DNA of 64,000 nucleotides from Budorcas taxicolor (lineage: Eukaryota > Chordata > Mammalia > Artiodactyla > Bovidae), in assembly GCF_023091745.1 (NCBI RefSeq), contig NC_068935.1:1379001-1443000 (forward strand). The letters run 5' to 3'. Numbering within the stretch: the stretch's first letter is position 1; the number at the start of each line of letters is the position of its first letter. The position numbers and the translations under genes were made by a program. Below are positions 1 through 11,257 of the stretch, in pieces. The notes under the pieces are model-generated. The model was not told the DNA's origin. It did no database searches and saw nothing but the letters and a program-made list of their open reading frames with translations.

Positions 1-295
1 CATCTTGGAATGTGAAGTCAAGTGGGCCTTAGAAAGCATCACTACGAACAAAGCTAGTGGAGGTGATGGAATTCCAGTTGAGCTGTTTCAAATCCTGAAA
101 GATGATGCTGTGAAAGTGCTACACTCAATATGCCAGCAAATTTGGAAAACTCAGCAGTGGCCACAAGTCTTGAAAAGGTCTGTTTTCACTCCAATTCCAA
201 AGAAAGGAAATGCAAAAGAATGCTCAAACTGCCGCACAATTGCAGTCATCTCACATACTAGTAAAGTAATGCTAAAAATTCTCCAAGCCAGGAAG
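1..295 (+). mobile_element. BovB LINE fragment, start of reverse transcriptase
   Basis: A frame of about 97 codons (5-298) carries the N-terminal reverse transcriptase blocks of RTE/BovB elements: an NKASGGDGIPVELFQ block, then IPKKGNAKEC and a KVMLKIL block. In intact BovB these precede the catalytic motifs. The element runs off the left edge and stops abruptly at about 295, where L1 5'UTR sequence begins, so both the 5' part and the catalytic part are absent here. It is a dead fragment. The missing BovB 3' end is unusual, because target-primed insertion normally preserves the 3' end; a later deletion or recombination is the likeliest cause. Confidence 0.9.
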
Positions 296-738
296 TGACA
301 GGTACAAAACCCTGTAGTTAGCACCAAATACATTGGAAGGGGCCTATAGGACTCATGAAGAAGTACAAGCTGGAACAAGAAACTATCTGAAACTGAACTG
401 ACTTCACACTGCCCTCAACAGATCCAGAGAAATTCCTAGATATATTTTACTATTATCAATCTTTAAATTAAAAAAAATTATATTTTAAGTCCTTTAGTAC
501 TTCTTTAATTATCAATTTTAAAACCTACTATTACCTTGGGGGAAAAAAGACCCTATTATTAAAGTAAATTTCATATATTTTAAAAATAATTTTTGTGATT
601 TTGTTTTGTTTTTTTCATATTGTATTTTTGAGAGTCTAACTTCTAGTCTAGATTTCTAATCTTTGCTTTTTGGTATTTGTTATCAATTTTGTACCTTTAA
701 GAATCCAATCTTCCGTACCCATTTTTACATAGGGGTGT

Positions 739-1170
739 GATTACTGGTTTGATTGCCCTCTCCCCATTTTGACACTCTTTTTTCTCCCCCAGGTCACCTC
801 TGTCTCCTCCTGCCCTCTTCTCTTCTCTACCCAACTCTGTGAATCTCTGTGTATACCGGGCTGTGGTGAACACTTAGGGAACTGATTACTGCCTAGATCT
901 CTCTCTCTCTTTTTGACTCTCCCTCTTCTCCTGCTGGTCACCTCTATCTCCTTCCTTCCTCTTCTCCTCTCTATGTAACTTTGTGAACCTCTCTGTGTGT
1001 TCCAGGCTGTAGAGAGCACATAGGGAATTGATTACTGGCTAGATTGCTCTCTCCCTTTTTTATTCCCCCTCTTCTACTCCTGGTAACCTCTATCTCTCTC
1101 CTCCCACTTCTCTTCTCCATGTAACTCTGCAAACCTCTCTGGGTGTCTCTCACTGTGGAGAGTCTTTTCA
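739..1170 (+). promoter_or_regulatory. L1 5'UTR tandem repeat units (three, about 145 bp each)
   Basis: Three head-to-tail units start at 739, 884 and 1030, each opening with GATTACTG and containing a pyrimidine-rich block, a CACCTCT-type block and a GTGAACCTCTCTG-type block. Unit lengths are about 145, 146 and 141 bases. They lie upstream of ORF1, where L1 carries its internal promoter. The same units occur in reverse in the second L1 (49085-49330 and 52738-52920). By analogy with the monomers of mouse L1 they may set promoter strength; that function is inferred. Confidence 0.75.
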
Positions 1171-1653
1171 CCATGAAGCTAGATGTTTTATCATTGGTAC
1201 AGTATGGATGGAGAAGTCTTGAGGCTACTATAAGTATAAGACTGAAAACCAGAGGCAGGAGGCTTAAATCCAAAACTTGAGAACAGCAGAAAACTCGCGA
1301 CTCCAGGGATGATTAATCGGCAACAGCTCATCCAAAAGTCTCCATACCTACACTGAAACCAAGCTCCACTCAATAGCCAACAAGTTCTATACCACACTAA
1401 TTCTCCAGCAACACAAGAACATAACCCTGAGCATTAATACACACGCTGGCCAAAGTCACACCAAACCCATAGACACCTAAAACTCATTACTGGACACTTC
1501 ATTGAACTCCAGAGAGAAGAGATCCAGCTCCACCCACCAGAAGACCAATGCAAACTTCCCTAATCAGGAAACCTCGGCAAGTCACTTGTCCAACGCCACC
1601 CATAGAGAGGAACCTCCACAATAAAGAGGAACCACAAACTTCCAACTACAGAA

Positions 1654-2571
1654 ATGCCACCCCAAACACAGCAACCTAAACAAGAGGAAAAGACTGAGAA
1701 ATACTCAGGAGATAAAGGAACATGATAAATGCCCAGCAAACCAAAGAGGAGGAGATATGGAGTCTACCTGAAATAGAATTGAGAATAATGATAGTAAAAA
1801 TGATCCAAAATCTTGGAAACAAAGTGAAGTTACAGATAAATAGTCTGGAGCCAAGGATTGAGAAGATGCAAGAAATGTTTAACAAGGACCTAGAAGACAT
1901 GAAAAGGAATCAATCAATATCGAATAATGCAATATAGTAGAATAAATAAGGCAGAAGATGCAGTAAGTGAGGTGGAAGATAGAATGATGGAAATAAATGA
2001 AGCAGAGAGGAAAAAAGAAAAAAAAAATTAACTGTAAAGAAATGAGGACAACCTCAGAGACCTTTGGGACAATGTCAAATGCCACAATATTCAAATCATA
2101 GGAGTCACAGAAGAAGAAGACAAAAAGAAAGGCCATGAGGAAATGCTTGAGGAGATGATAGTTGAAAACTTCCCTAAAATGGGGCAGAAATAGCTAAGAA
2201 ACCCAGAGAGTGCCAAACAGGATGAACCCAAAGTGAAACACCTCAAGTCACATATTAATCAAATTAACAAAGATCAAACTCAAAGAATAAATATTAAACC
2301 AGCAAGGGAAAAGCAACAAATAACACACAAAGGGAATCCCTTAAGGATAACAGCTGATCTTTCAATAGAAACTCTTCAGGCCAGAGGGGAATGGCAGGAC
2401 ATACTTAAAGAATGAAAAAGAAAAACCTACAACCCGATTAATGTACCCAGCAAGGATCTCATTCAAATATGAAGGAGAAATCAAAAACTTAACAGACAAG
2501 CAAAAGCTGAGAGAATTCAGCACCACCAAACCAGCTCTCCAACAAATGCTAAAGGATTTTTTTTTTTCTAG
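1654..2571 (+). pseudogene. L1 ORF1 (RNA-binding chaperone), broken
   Basis: The ATG at 1654 opens a frame beginning MPPQTQQPKQEEK, the usual start of this L1 ORF1. ORF1 protein is a trimeric coiled-coil RNA chaperone that coats L1 RNA. A frameshift near 1720 moves to a frame with a heptad-rich coiled coil (1722-1937, including NSLEPRIEKMQEMFNKDLE). Further breaks separate an ITADLSIETLQAR block (2233-2415) and a final LTDKQKLREFSTTKPALQQ block ending near 2571. The order matches coiled coil, RRM and C-terminal domain. Several stops and shifts make it non-functional. Confidence 0.85.
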
Positions 2572-2741
2572 ACAGGAAACACAGAAAAGGTGTATAAACA
2601 TGAACCAAAAAGAACAAAGTAAATGGCAACAGGATCATACTTATCAAGAATTACCTTAAATATAAATGGGTTGAATGCCCCAACCAAAAGACAAAGACTG
2701 GCTGACTAGATACAAAAAAAAGACCCCTAAATATGCTGTCT

Positions 2742-2871
2742 CAGAGAAGGCAATGGCACCCCACTCCAGTATTCTTGCCTGTAGAATCCCAGGGATGGAG
2801 GAGCCTGGTGGGCTGCTGTCTATGGGGTCACACAGAGTCGGACACGACTGACGTGACTTAGCAGCAGTAGC
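2742..2871 (+). mobile_element. Bov-A type SINE inserted in L1 ORF2
   Basis: The unit opens with GAGAAGGCAATGGCACC, contains the CCACTCCAGTATTCTTGCC core and a GTCGGACACGACTGA block, and ends in a short GCAGCAG tail, as Bov-A2 monomers do. It is flanked by a perfect 13-bp target-site duplication, AAATATGCTGTCT, at 2729-2741 and 2872-2884. It is therefore younger than the host L1. Confidence 0.92.
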
Positions 2872-3396
2872 AAATATGCTGTCTACAAGAGACCCACCTC
2901 AAAACAAGGGTCACATACAGACTGAAAGTGAGGGCAGGAAAAAGATATTCTATGTAAATTGAGACCAAAAGAAACCTAGAGTGACAATACTCATATTAGG
3001 TAATAGACATTGAAATAAAGGCTGTGAAAAGAGACAAACAGAACATTACATGATGATCAAAGGGTCAATCCAAGAAGATGTAACAATTATAAATACATAT
3101 GCACCCAACATAGGAGCACCACAATATATAAGGAAAATGCTAAGAAGTATGAAAGGGGAAATTAACAATAACATAATAATATTGGGAGACTTTAATATCC
3201 CAACTCACATCTTTGGTTAGATAAACTAGGCAGAAAAATAGCAAGGAAGCACAAACTTTAAATGATACAATGGACCAGTTAGACCTAATAGATCTCTATA
3301 GGACATTTCACCCCAAAACAATGAATTTCCCCTTTTTCTCAAGTGTACAAAGAACTTTCTCCAGGATAGTTCACAACCTGAGCCATAAATCTCACC

Positions 3397-4805
3397 TTCA
3401 GTTCAGTTCAGTTCAGTTCAGTTGCCTAGAAATGTGGACTCTTTCTGACCCCATGAACCACAGCATGCCAGGCCTCCCTATTCATCACCAACTGCTGGGT
3501 CTACCCAAACCCATGTGCATTGAGTCAGTGATGCCATCCAACCATTTCGTCCACTGTCATCCCCTTCTCCCCCAGCCCTCAATGTTTCCCAGCATCAGGG
3601 TCTTCTCAAATGAGTCAGCTCTTCACATCAGGTGGCCAAAGTATTGGTGTTTCAGCTTCAACATCAGCTTTTCCAATGAACACCCAGGACTGATCTCGTT
3701 TAGGATGAACTGGTTGGATCTCCTTGCAGGCCAAGGGACTCTCAAGAGTCTTCTCCAACACCACAGTTCAAAAGCATCAATTCTTCACCACTGAGCTTTC
3801 TTTATAGTTCAACTATCACATTCATATGTGACCACTGGGAAAACCATAGGCTTCACTAGAAGGACATTTGTTGACAAAGTAATGTCTCTGCTTTTTAATA
3901 TGCTGTCTAGGTTGGTCAAAACTTTCCATCCAAGGAGTAAGCGTCTTTTAATTTCATGGCTGCAATCACCATCTGCAGTGATTTTGGAGCCCAGAAAAGT
4001 AAAGTCAGCCACACTTTCCACTCTTTGTCCATCTATTTGCTATGAAATAATGAGACAATATCTATGATCTTAGTTTTCTGAATGTTGAGCTATAAGCCAA
4101 CTTTTTCACTCTCCTATTTCACTGTCATCAAGAGGCTGTTTAGTTCTTCTTCACTTTCTGCCATAAGGGTGGTGTCATATGCATATCTGAGGTTATTAAT
4201 ATTTCTCCCAAGAATCTTGATTCCAGCTTGTGCTTCCTCCAGCCCAGCATTTCTCATAACGTACTCTGAATATAAGTTAAACAAGCAGGGTGACAATATA
4301 CAGCCTTGACATACTCCTAGTCCTATTTGGAACCAGTCTGGTTGTTTCATGTCAAATTCTAACTGTTTCTTCCTGACCTGCATACAGGTTTCTCAAGAGG
4401 CAGGTCAGGTGGTCTGGTATCCCCATCTACTTCAGAATTTTCCACAGTTTATTGTGATCCACACAGTCAAATGCTTTGGCAGAGTCAATAAAGCAGAAAT
4501 ATATGTTTTTCTGGAACTCTCTTGCTTTTTTGGTCATCCAGTGGATGTTGGCAATTTGATCTCTGTCTTTTCTAAAACAAGCTTCAGCATCTGGAAGATC
4601 ATGGTTCATACTGTTGAAGCCTGATTTGGAGAATTTTGAGCATTACTTTACTAGCATGTGAGATGAGTGCAATTGTGCAGTAGTTTGAGCATTCTTTGGC
4701 ATTGCCTTTCTTTGGGATTGGAATGAAAACTGACCTTTCCCCGTCCTGTGGCCACTGCTGAGTTTTCCAAATTTCCTGACGTATTGAGTGCAGCAGTTTG
4801 ACAGC
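3397..4805 (-). mobile_element. BovB LINE, 5'-truncated, inserted in L1 ORF2
   Basis: The minus strand carries the BovB 3' half: motif A (FIDSAKAFDCVDHNKLW, 4427-4609), motif B (GVCQGCILSPCLFNLY) and the catalytic loop (4114-4383), then the C-terminal domain with FLGSKITADGDCSHEIKRR, and the ACTGA-repeat 3' tail at 3397-3420. The catalytic loop reads YAYD instead of YADD, so a metal-binding aspartate is lost. Frameshifts add to its inactivation. Diverged 8-bp flanks (3391-3398 and 4806-4813) may be the target duplication. L1 ORF2 resumes directly after it. Confidence 0.92.
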
Positions 4806-5267
4806 CTAGTCTTGGTAAATTAAAACAAAAAAAAAAATTGAAATCATTCCAAGTATCTTTTCTGATCACAATGCAATAAGATTAGATGCCAACTACAGGG
4901 CAAAACTATTAAAAATACAAACATATGGAGGCTAAACAACACGCTCTGAATAACCAACAAATCACACATGAAATAAAAAAAGAAATCAAAATATACATAG
5001 AAACTAATGAAAATGAAAACACAACAATCCAAACCTATGGGACTCAGTAAATGCAGTGCTAAGGAGAAAGTTCATAACAATACAATCTTACTTAAAGAAA
5101 CAAGAGAAAAATCAGATAACCTAACTCTACACCTAAAGCAACTAGTAAAGGAACAAATGAGGAACACAAGGGTAGAAGGAAAGAAATCATAAAAATTAAG
5201 GGAGAAATAAATGCAAAAAAACAAAGGAGGCCATAGGAAAAGTCAACAAAGCTAAAAACTGTTTTTT

Positions 5268-5861
5268 TTTTCTTTTGTTTATCCTCTCTCTTTTTTTTAA
5301 TTTTTATTTTTACTTTATTTTACTTTACAATACTGTATTGGTTTTGCCACACATTGACATGAATCCACCACGGGTGTACATGAGTTCCCAAACATGAACC
5401 CTCCTCCCACCTCCCAGCCCATATCATCTCTCTGATCATCCCCGTGCACCAGCCCCAAGCATCCTGTATCCTGCATCAAACATAGACTAGCGATTCATTT
5501 CTTACATGATAGTATACATGTTTCAATGCCATTCTGCCAAATCACCCCACCCTCTTCCTCTCCCTCAGAGTCCAAAAGTCCACTCTACACGTCTGTGTCT
5601 CTTTTGCTGTCTTGCATACAGGATCATCATTACCATCTTTCTAAATTCTATATATATGTGTTAGTATGCTGTATTGGTGTTTTTCTTTCTGGCTTACTTC
5701 ACTCTGTATAATCTGCTCCAGTTTCATCCATCTCATTAGAACTGATTCAAATGTATTCTTTTTCACGGCTGAGTAATACTCCATTGTGTTTATGTACCAC
5801 AGCTTTCTTATCCATTCATCTGCTGATGGACATCTACGTTGTTTCCATGTCCTGGCTATTT
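5268..5861 (-). mobile_element. L1 3' end, 5'-truncated, inserted in L1 ORF2
   Basis: A T-rich stretch (A tail on the minus strand) is followed by the typical reverse L1 3'UTR with ACAATACTGTATTGGTTTTG, and then by the end of ORF2 (the region encoding a MEYYSAIK-type motif). Flanks resembling a duplicated TAAAAACTGTTTTTT (about 5253-5267 and 5862-5877) mark the site. The interrupted L1 continues immediately on both sides. Confidence 0.9.
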
Positions 5862-8800
5862 TAAAAGCTGGTTTTTTGAGAAGATAAATAAAATAGACAA
5901 ACCATTAGCCAGACTCGTCAAGAAAAAAGGGAGAAGAATCAAATCAACAAAATTACAAATGATAATGGGGATATCAGGACAGAAAACACAGAAATACAAA
6001 GGATCATAAGAGACTACTATCAGCAACTATACTTCAATAAGATGGACAACTTGGAAGAAATGGACAAATTCTTACAAAAGTATAACTTTCCAAAACTGAA
6101 CCAGGAAGAAATAGAAAATCTTAAGATCCATCACAAACATGAAAATTGAAATTATAATCAGATATTCCAGCAAAAAATAGTCCAGAACCAGATTGCTTCA
6201 CAGCTGAATTGTACCAAAAATTCAGAGAAGAGCTTACAGCGATCCTACTCAAATTCTTCCAGAAAATTGAAGAGGAAGGTGAACTTCCAAACTAATTTAT
6301 GAGGCTGCCATCACTCTAATACCCAAACCAGACAATGATGCCACAAAAAAGAAAACTACAGGCAAATATCACTGGTGAACATAGATGCAAAAATCCTTAA
6401 CAAAATTCTAGCAAACAGAATCCAAGAATATATTAAAAAGATCATACATCATGACCAAGTGGGCTTAATCCCAGGGATAGAAGGATTCTTCAATATCTGC
6501 AAATCAATCAATGTGGTACACCACATTAACAAATTGAAAGATAAAAACCATATGATAATCTCAATAGATGCAGAGAATGCTTTTGAAAAAATTCAACATC
6601 CATTTATGATAAAAACTCTCCAGAAAGCAGGAATAGAAGGAACATATGTCAACATAATAAAAGCCATATATGATAAACCCATATCAAACATTATTCTCAA
6701 TGGTGAAAAATTGAAAGCATTTCCCCTAAAGTCAGGAGCAAGACAAGGGTGCCCACTTTCACCACTACTATTCAACATAGTTTTGAAAGTTTTAGCCACA
6801 GCAATGAGAGAAGAAAAAGAAATAAAATAATCCAGATTGGAAAAAAGAAGTAAAACTCTCACTGTTTGCAGATGACATGATTCTCTACATAGAAAACCCT
6901 AAAGACTCCACCAGAAATTTACTAGAGCTAATCAATGAATATAGTAAAGTTGCAGGATATAAAATTAACACAAGAAATCCCTTGCATTCCTATATATTAA
7001 CAATGAGAAAAAAGAAGGAGAAATTAAGGAAACAATTCCACTCATCATTGCAGTGAAAAGAATAAAATACTTAGGAATAGATCTACCTAATGAAACAAAA
7101 GACCTATATATAGAAAACTATGAAAAACTGATGAAAGATATCAAAGATGACATGAATAAAATCTATGAAAATGATTATACTACCCAAAGAAATCTATAAC
7201 TTAAATGCAATCTCTATCAAGCTACCAATGGTATTTTTCAGAGAACTAGAACAAATAATTTCACAATTTTTATGAAAATACAAAAAACCTCTAATAGCCA
7301 AAAGCATTCTTAAGAAAGAAGAATGGAACTGGAAGGATCTGTCTGATTCCAAAATATACTACAAAGCCACATTCATCAAGACAGTATGGTACTGGTACAA
7401 AGACATAAATATAGATCAATGGAACAAAATAGAAAGCCCAGAGATTAATCCACATATCTGTGGACACCTTATCTTTGACAAAGGAGGCAAGAATACACAA
7501 TGGTGAAGGGACAAGCTCTTTAACAAGTGGTGCTGGGAAAACTGGTCAACCACTTGTAAAAGAATGAAACTAGAACACTTTCTAAAACCATACACAAACA
7601 TAAACTCAAAATGGATTAAAGATCTAACCATAAGAGCAGAAACTTTAAAACTCGGAGAGGAAAACGTAGGCAAAACAGTCACCAACATAAATCACAGCAG
7701 GATCCTCTATGACCCACCTCCCAGATTAGTGGAAATTAAAGCAAAAATAAACAAATGGGACCTAATTAAACTTGAAAGCTTTTGCACAACGAAGGAAACT
7801 ATAAGCAAGTTTAAAAGACAGCCTTCAGAATGGGAGAAAATAGTAGCAGATGAAGCAACTGACAAAGAATTAATCTCAAAAATATGCAAGCAAATACTGC
7901 AGCTCAATTCCAGAAAAATAAGCGACCAAATCAAAAAATGGGCCAAAGACCTAAACAGACATTTCCCCAAGAAGACATACAGATGGCTAAGAAACATATG
8001 AAAAAATGCTCAACATCACTTATTATCAGAGAAATGCCAATCAAAACCACAATGAGGTACCATCTCATGCCAGTCAGAATGGTTGCTATCTGAAAGTCTA
8101 CAAACAATAAATGCTGGAAAGGGTACGGAGAAAAAGGAACCCTCCTACAATGTTGGTGGCAACTCAAACTAATACAGCTACTATGGAGAACAGTGTGGAG
8201 ATTCCTTTAAAAAACAGAAATAGAACTGCCATATGACCCTGCAATCCCACTTCTGGGCATACACACCGAGGAAACCAGAAGTGAAAGAGACACGTGTACC
8301 TCAATGATCATTGTAGCACTATTCACAATAGCTAGGATATAGAAGCAACCTAGATATCCATTGCCAGACAAATGGATAAGAAAGCTGTGGTACATATACA
8401 CAATGGATTATTAATCATCTATTAAAAAGAATGCATTTGAATCAGTTCTAATGAGGTGGATGAAAGCAGAGCCTATTATACAGAGTGAAGTAAGTTAGAA
8501 ATAAAAGCAGCAGTATAATATACTAACGCATATATATGGAATTTAGAAAGGTGGTAACGGTGACCCTATATGCTAGACAGAGAAAGAGACACAGATATAA
8601 AGAATAGTCTTTTGGACTCTGTGGGAGAAGGCGAGGGTGGGATGATTTGAGAGGGTAGCATTGATATATATCTATTATCATATGTGAAGCAGATCGCTGG
8701 TCCAGGTTTGATGCATGAGACAGGGTGCTCACACCTGGTGCACTGATATGACCCTGGGGGATGGGATGTGGAGGGAGGTGGGAGGGGTGTTCTGGATTGG

Positions 8801-8910
8801 GAACACATGTGTGTCCATGGCTGATTCATGTTGATGTTGGCAAAAACCACTACAATATTGTAAAGTAATTAACCTCCAATTCAAATAAAGAAATTAATTT
8901 AAAAAAATTC

Positions 8911-9028
8911 AAGGCCTATATGAGCACATAAAAAAATACAGCAACTGATTCTCATATCATTTTGAAGTGAGTCACATAAGTAAATCTGCCTTTGACAGTC
9001 TTCATATAGGCACCTTGATATAGAATAT
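8911..9028. other. Short unannotated 3' flank of the L1
   Basis: AT-rich DNA between the L1 tail and the next SINE. No open frame, repeat or motif is recognised apart from the target-site copy at 9016-9028. Confidence 0.5.
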
Positions 9029-9150
9029 GTGTGCCAGTCACTCAGTCATATCCTACTCTTTGCGAACCCATGGACTCTAGCCTTCCAGGCTCCTCTGCCC
9101 ATGGAGTTTTCCAGGCAAGAATACTGGAGTGGGCTGCCAGTTCCTTCTCC
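9029..9150 (-). mobile_element. Bov-A/Bov-tA SINE, partial
   Basis: The reverse SINE core runs from a degenerate CACTCAGTCATATCC block to TTCCAGGCAAGAATACTGG and TTCCTTCTCC. It lacks the tRNA-derived left part. A 13-bp duplication, TGATATAG(A/C)ATAT, flanks it at 9016-9028 and 9151-9163 with one difference. Confidence 0.9.
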
Positions 9151-9163
9151 TGATATAGCATAT

Positions 9164-9913
9164 AGGATGTTTCTAAATTCCTCTTCAAATGAAACATGCA
9201 TTACTTGTTTTTGCCAAGTTTAACAAATAAATGTTTGACATTTCATCTGGTAACTAAATTGGTTCAGAACAGAAAGATCAGGATAGCCATACTCTGAATG
9301 TTTTGCTCATTCATGGTGAACTGCAATCATTACTCTACAAGTAAGCTGTAGAATTTTACTTTTAAAGAAAAATCTTAGCAAGTAGCCCAGGTATCATACT
9401 TAGACATTTCAGGTACAGAGAGTATAAACAGTCAAGAAGCATAGTCAACTAAACAGAACCAGGACAGAGCAAATTTGAAAATCATAAACACTTATGATTA
9501 ACTTCTAATATAATAACTTCAATCATTTCTACCACAAATTTCAATTAACTGTTCAACTGAAGTTTTTGTTTGATTTCATACCATTATTAGAGGGTTATTC
9601 TCATGTAAGTTAGAAGAATAAGATGAGATAACAGCCAAGAAAATAAGGAGAAAATGGGTCTCTGATCAACCGACTAATTCAACAATTTGTCCCTGATATG
9701 AGAATATAAAAAATCTTTCAATTATAAATTTAATATTTAAAATAATATACAAATCACTGCACTCCACAGATCTGGAGTTTAGGCTGAAAGAAAGGTTATT
9801 TGCCCAAAGTTATACAAATGTGCACTTAGGCTAAAAACCAGTCTCAAAACTGAATCTTGCATGAGAGCTTGCCTTTTGTTCTGCCCATTCTTTCAGGGAA
9901 CATTCTGGAAGAA
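9164..9913. other. AT-rich stretch without recognised gene
   Basis: No convincing coding frame was seen. A short block near 9785-9860 (GGTTATTTGCCCAAAG) resembles the conserved core of MIR/L2 elements in reverse, but is too diverged to call. Confidence 0.4.
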
Positions 9914-10084
9914 TATTGACATGCAGTGATTAAGCCCTAAAAGATCCTAAGAATCAGAAACTTTCTTTGTTTGAATCTCAGATCTGTTCCTTACCATCTT
10001 ATCTGAATGTCAGTTTTCTTATCTATTAAATAGGAATGAAATAATACTTACAAACTTAGATATTTGTTGAAGAAATACAATGAC
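9914..10084 (+). mobile_element. MIR SINE remnant
   Basis: The order of diverged blocks fits a MIR: a CAGTGATTAAG-type start, TTTGAATCTCAGATCTG, CTTACCATCTTATC, then TCAGTTTTCTTATCTATTAAATAGG and AATAATACTTAC. MIRs are ancient tRNA-derived SINEs shared by mammals. This copy is old and inactive. Confidence 0.75.
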
Positions 10085-10219
10085 TGCAAGAAAAACCTTC
10101 TTCTCACATACGTGCAACAAACAACAGTGCATTGTAGTTGTTTCTTTAATTGGAAATGTATAGTTGTGTAATTTAATAAAAAATACTACTTCATTTTACA
10201 TTGGATAAATAATTTATGT

Positions 10220-10784
10220 GGTCTTACATTTAGATCTTTAACCCATTTTGAGTTTTTTTGCCTATGGTGTTAGAGACTGGTCTATATTACTCAGCTATAA
10301 AAAAAAGAACACATTTGAGTCAGTTGTAATGAGGTGGACGAAACTGGAGACTATCATGCAGTGTGAAGTAAGTCATGAAAGAGAAACGTCAATACAGTAT
10401 ATTAACACATATATATGGAATTTAGAATGATGGTAATGACGATCCTATATGCAAGGCAGCAAAAGAAACACAAATGGAAAGAACCAACTTTTGGACTCTG
10501 TGGGAGAAGGGGAGGGTGGGATGATTTGAGAGAATAGCATTGAAACATGTATATTACCATATGTAAAATAAATGACCAGTGCAAATTTGATGCATGAAGC
10601 AGGGGACTCAAAGCCTGTGCTCTGGGACAACCTAGAGGGAGAGGTTGGGGAGGGAGATGGAAGGCAGTTTAGGATGGGTAGACATATGTGCACCCGTGGG
10701 TAATTCATGTCAATATATGGCAAAAACCATCACAATATTATAAAGAAATTACCTTCCAATTAAAATAATTAAATTGATTAAAAG
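10220..10784 (+). mobile_element. L1 3' end with 5' inversion (twin priming)
   Basis: From 10281 the direct strand shows the end of ORF2 (ACTCAGCTATAAAAAA) and the L1 3'UTR to an A-rich tail near 10784. The preceding 60 bases (10220-10280) match L1 ORF2 in reverse, from a site that in the intact L1 lies about 0.8 kb upstream (equivalent to 7568-7635). This arrangement is the signature of twin priming. The copy is 5'-truncated and non-coding. Confidence 0.8.
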
Positions 10785-10994
10785 GTAAATATAGAAATAA
10801 ATAACTTCTTATTGAGTTTCAGAAATGGTGAAGATAAATTTATTGGTGTCCATCTCGGATCATTGGGAAAATTTTCCCCACATACATGTACATTCATGTA
10901 CACACCGAGAACTAAACCACAAAGACCTGAAATTAGAGCTAAATTTTATTGATAAGATTAACAAATTTTGTTTAAAAGTTTTTTTTTAATAAGA

Positions 10995-10995
<1 letters not shown>

Positions 10996-11038
<43 letters not shown>
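10996..11038. repeat. (TG)n microsatellite
   Basis: About 21 uninterrupted TG units sit directly against the 3' end of the reverse Bov-tA that follows. The tract is probably the expanded CA-type tail of that SINE, and its length is likely polymorphic. Confidence 0.95.
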
Positions 11039-11039
<1 letters not shown>

Positions 11040-11040
<1 letters not shown>

Positions 11041-11257
11041 ATGCTTAAGTGGCTTCAGTTGTGTATGACTCTTTGCAGTTCTATGAACTGTAGCCCTCAA
11101 GCTCGTCTGTCCATGGGATTCTCCAGGCAAGAATAAGGGAGTGAGTTGCTATTTCCTCCTCCAGGGGATTTTTCTGACCCAAGAATCGAACCCATGTCTC
11201 TTGCATCTCCTGCATTGGTCGACAGATTCTTTACCAATGGTGCCACCTGGGAAGCCC
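11040..11257 (-). mobile_element. Bov-tA SINE, full length
   Basis: On the minus strand it starts with GGGCTTCCCAGGTGGCACC (tRNA-Glu-derived head with A box), then a B-box-like GGTTCGATTCTTGGG, then the BovA part ending in the GTCATACACAACTGAAGCC block. The tail is the adjacent (CA)n tract at 10996-11038. Pol III promoter boxes are only degenerate. Confidence 0.93.

Larger units (their letters stand above)
2600..8645 (+). pseudogene. L1 ORF2 (endonuclease-reverse transcriptase), broken and interrupted
   Basis: The AP-like endonuclease is visible before the first BovB, with TYAPNIGAPQYI and the catalytic-type ILGDFNIP near 3181. The reverse transcriptase spans about 5900-7000: an ISIDAENAF block with the motif A aspartate, SGARQGCPLSPLLFN near 6735-6775, and LFADD at 6862-6876 in a different frame. 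The thumb and C-terminal region follow, with a frame of about 145 codons at 7564-8001, and the end comes near 8645. Three insertions and many stops inactivate it. The protein would nick DNA and copy L1 RNA; no complete product is possible here. Confidence 0.88.
296..8910 (+). mobile_element. L1 (L1-BT type) LINE, + strand, with three nested insertions
   Basis: The order 5'UTR (296-1653), ORF1 (1654 to about 2571), ORF2 (about 2600-8645) and 3'UTR ending in an A-rich tail near 8910 identifies a long L1. The 5' part matches the 5'UTR of the minus-strand L1 at 38839-54995, but the first 1.4 kb or so seen there is missing. Insertions at 2742-2871, 3397-4805 and 5268-5861 break the body, and ORF1 and ORF2 both have stops and frameshifts. 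L1 copies itself by target-primed reverse transcription; this copy cannot. Its 3' flank at 8911 is not BovB, so it did not simply insert into the BovB at 1-295. Confidence 0.93.

Noticed and set aside
739..1170. Regular spaced repeats considered as a CRISPR-like array
   Set aside because: Units are contiguous 145-bp copies in an L1 5'UTR in a mammalian genome, with no spacers.
3270..3794. A 174-codon + strand open frame
   Set aside because: It crosses from L1 ORF2 into the antisense of the nested BovB; the frame is chance.
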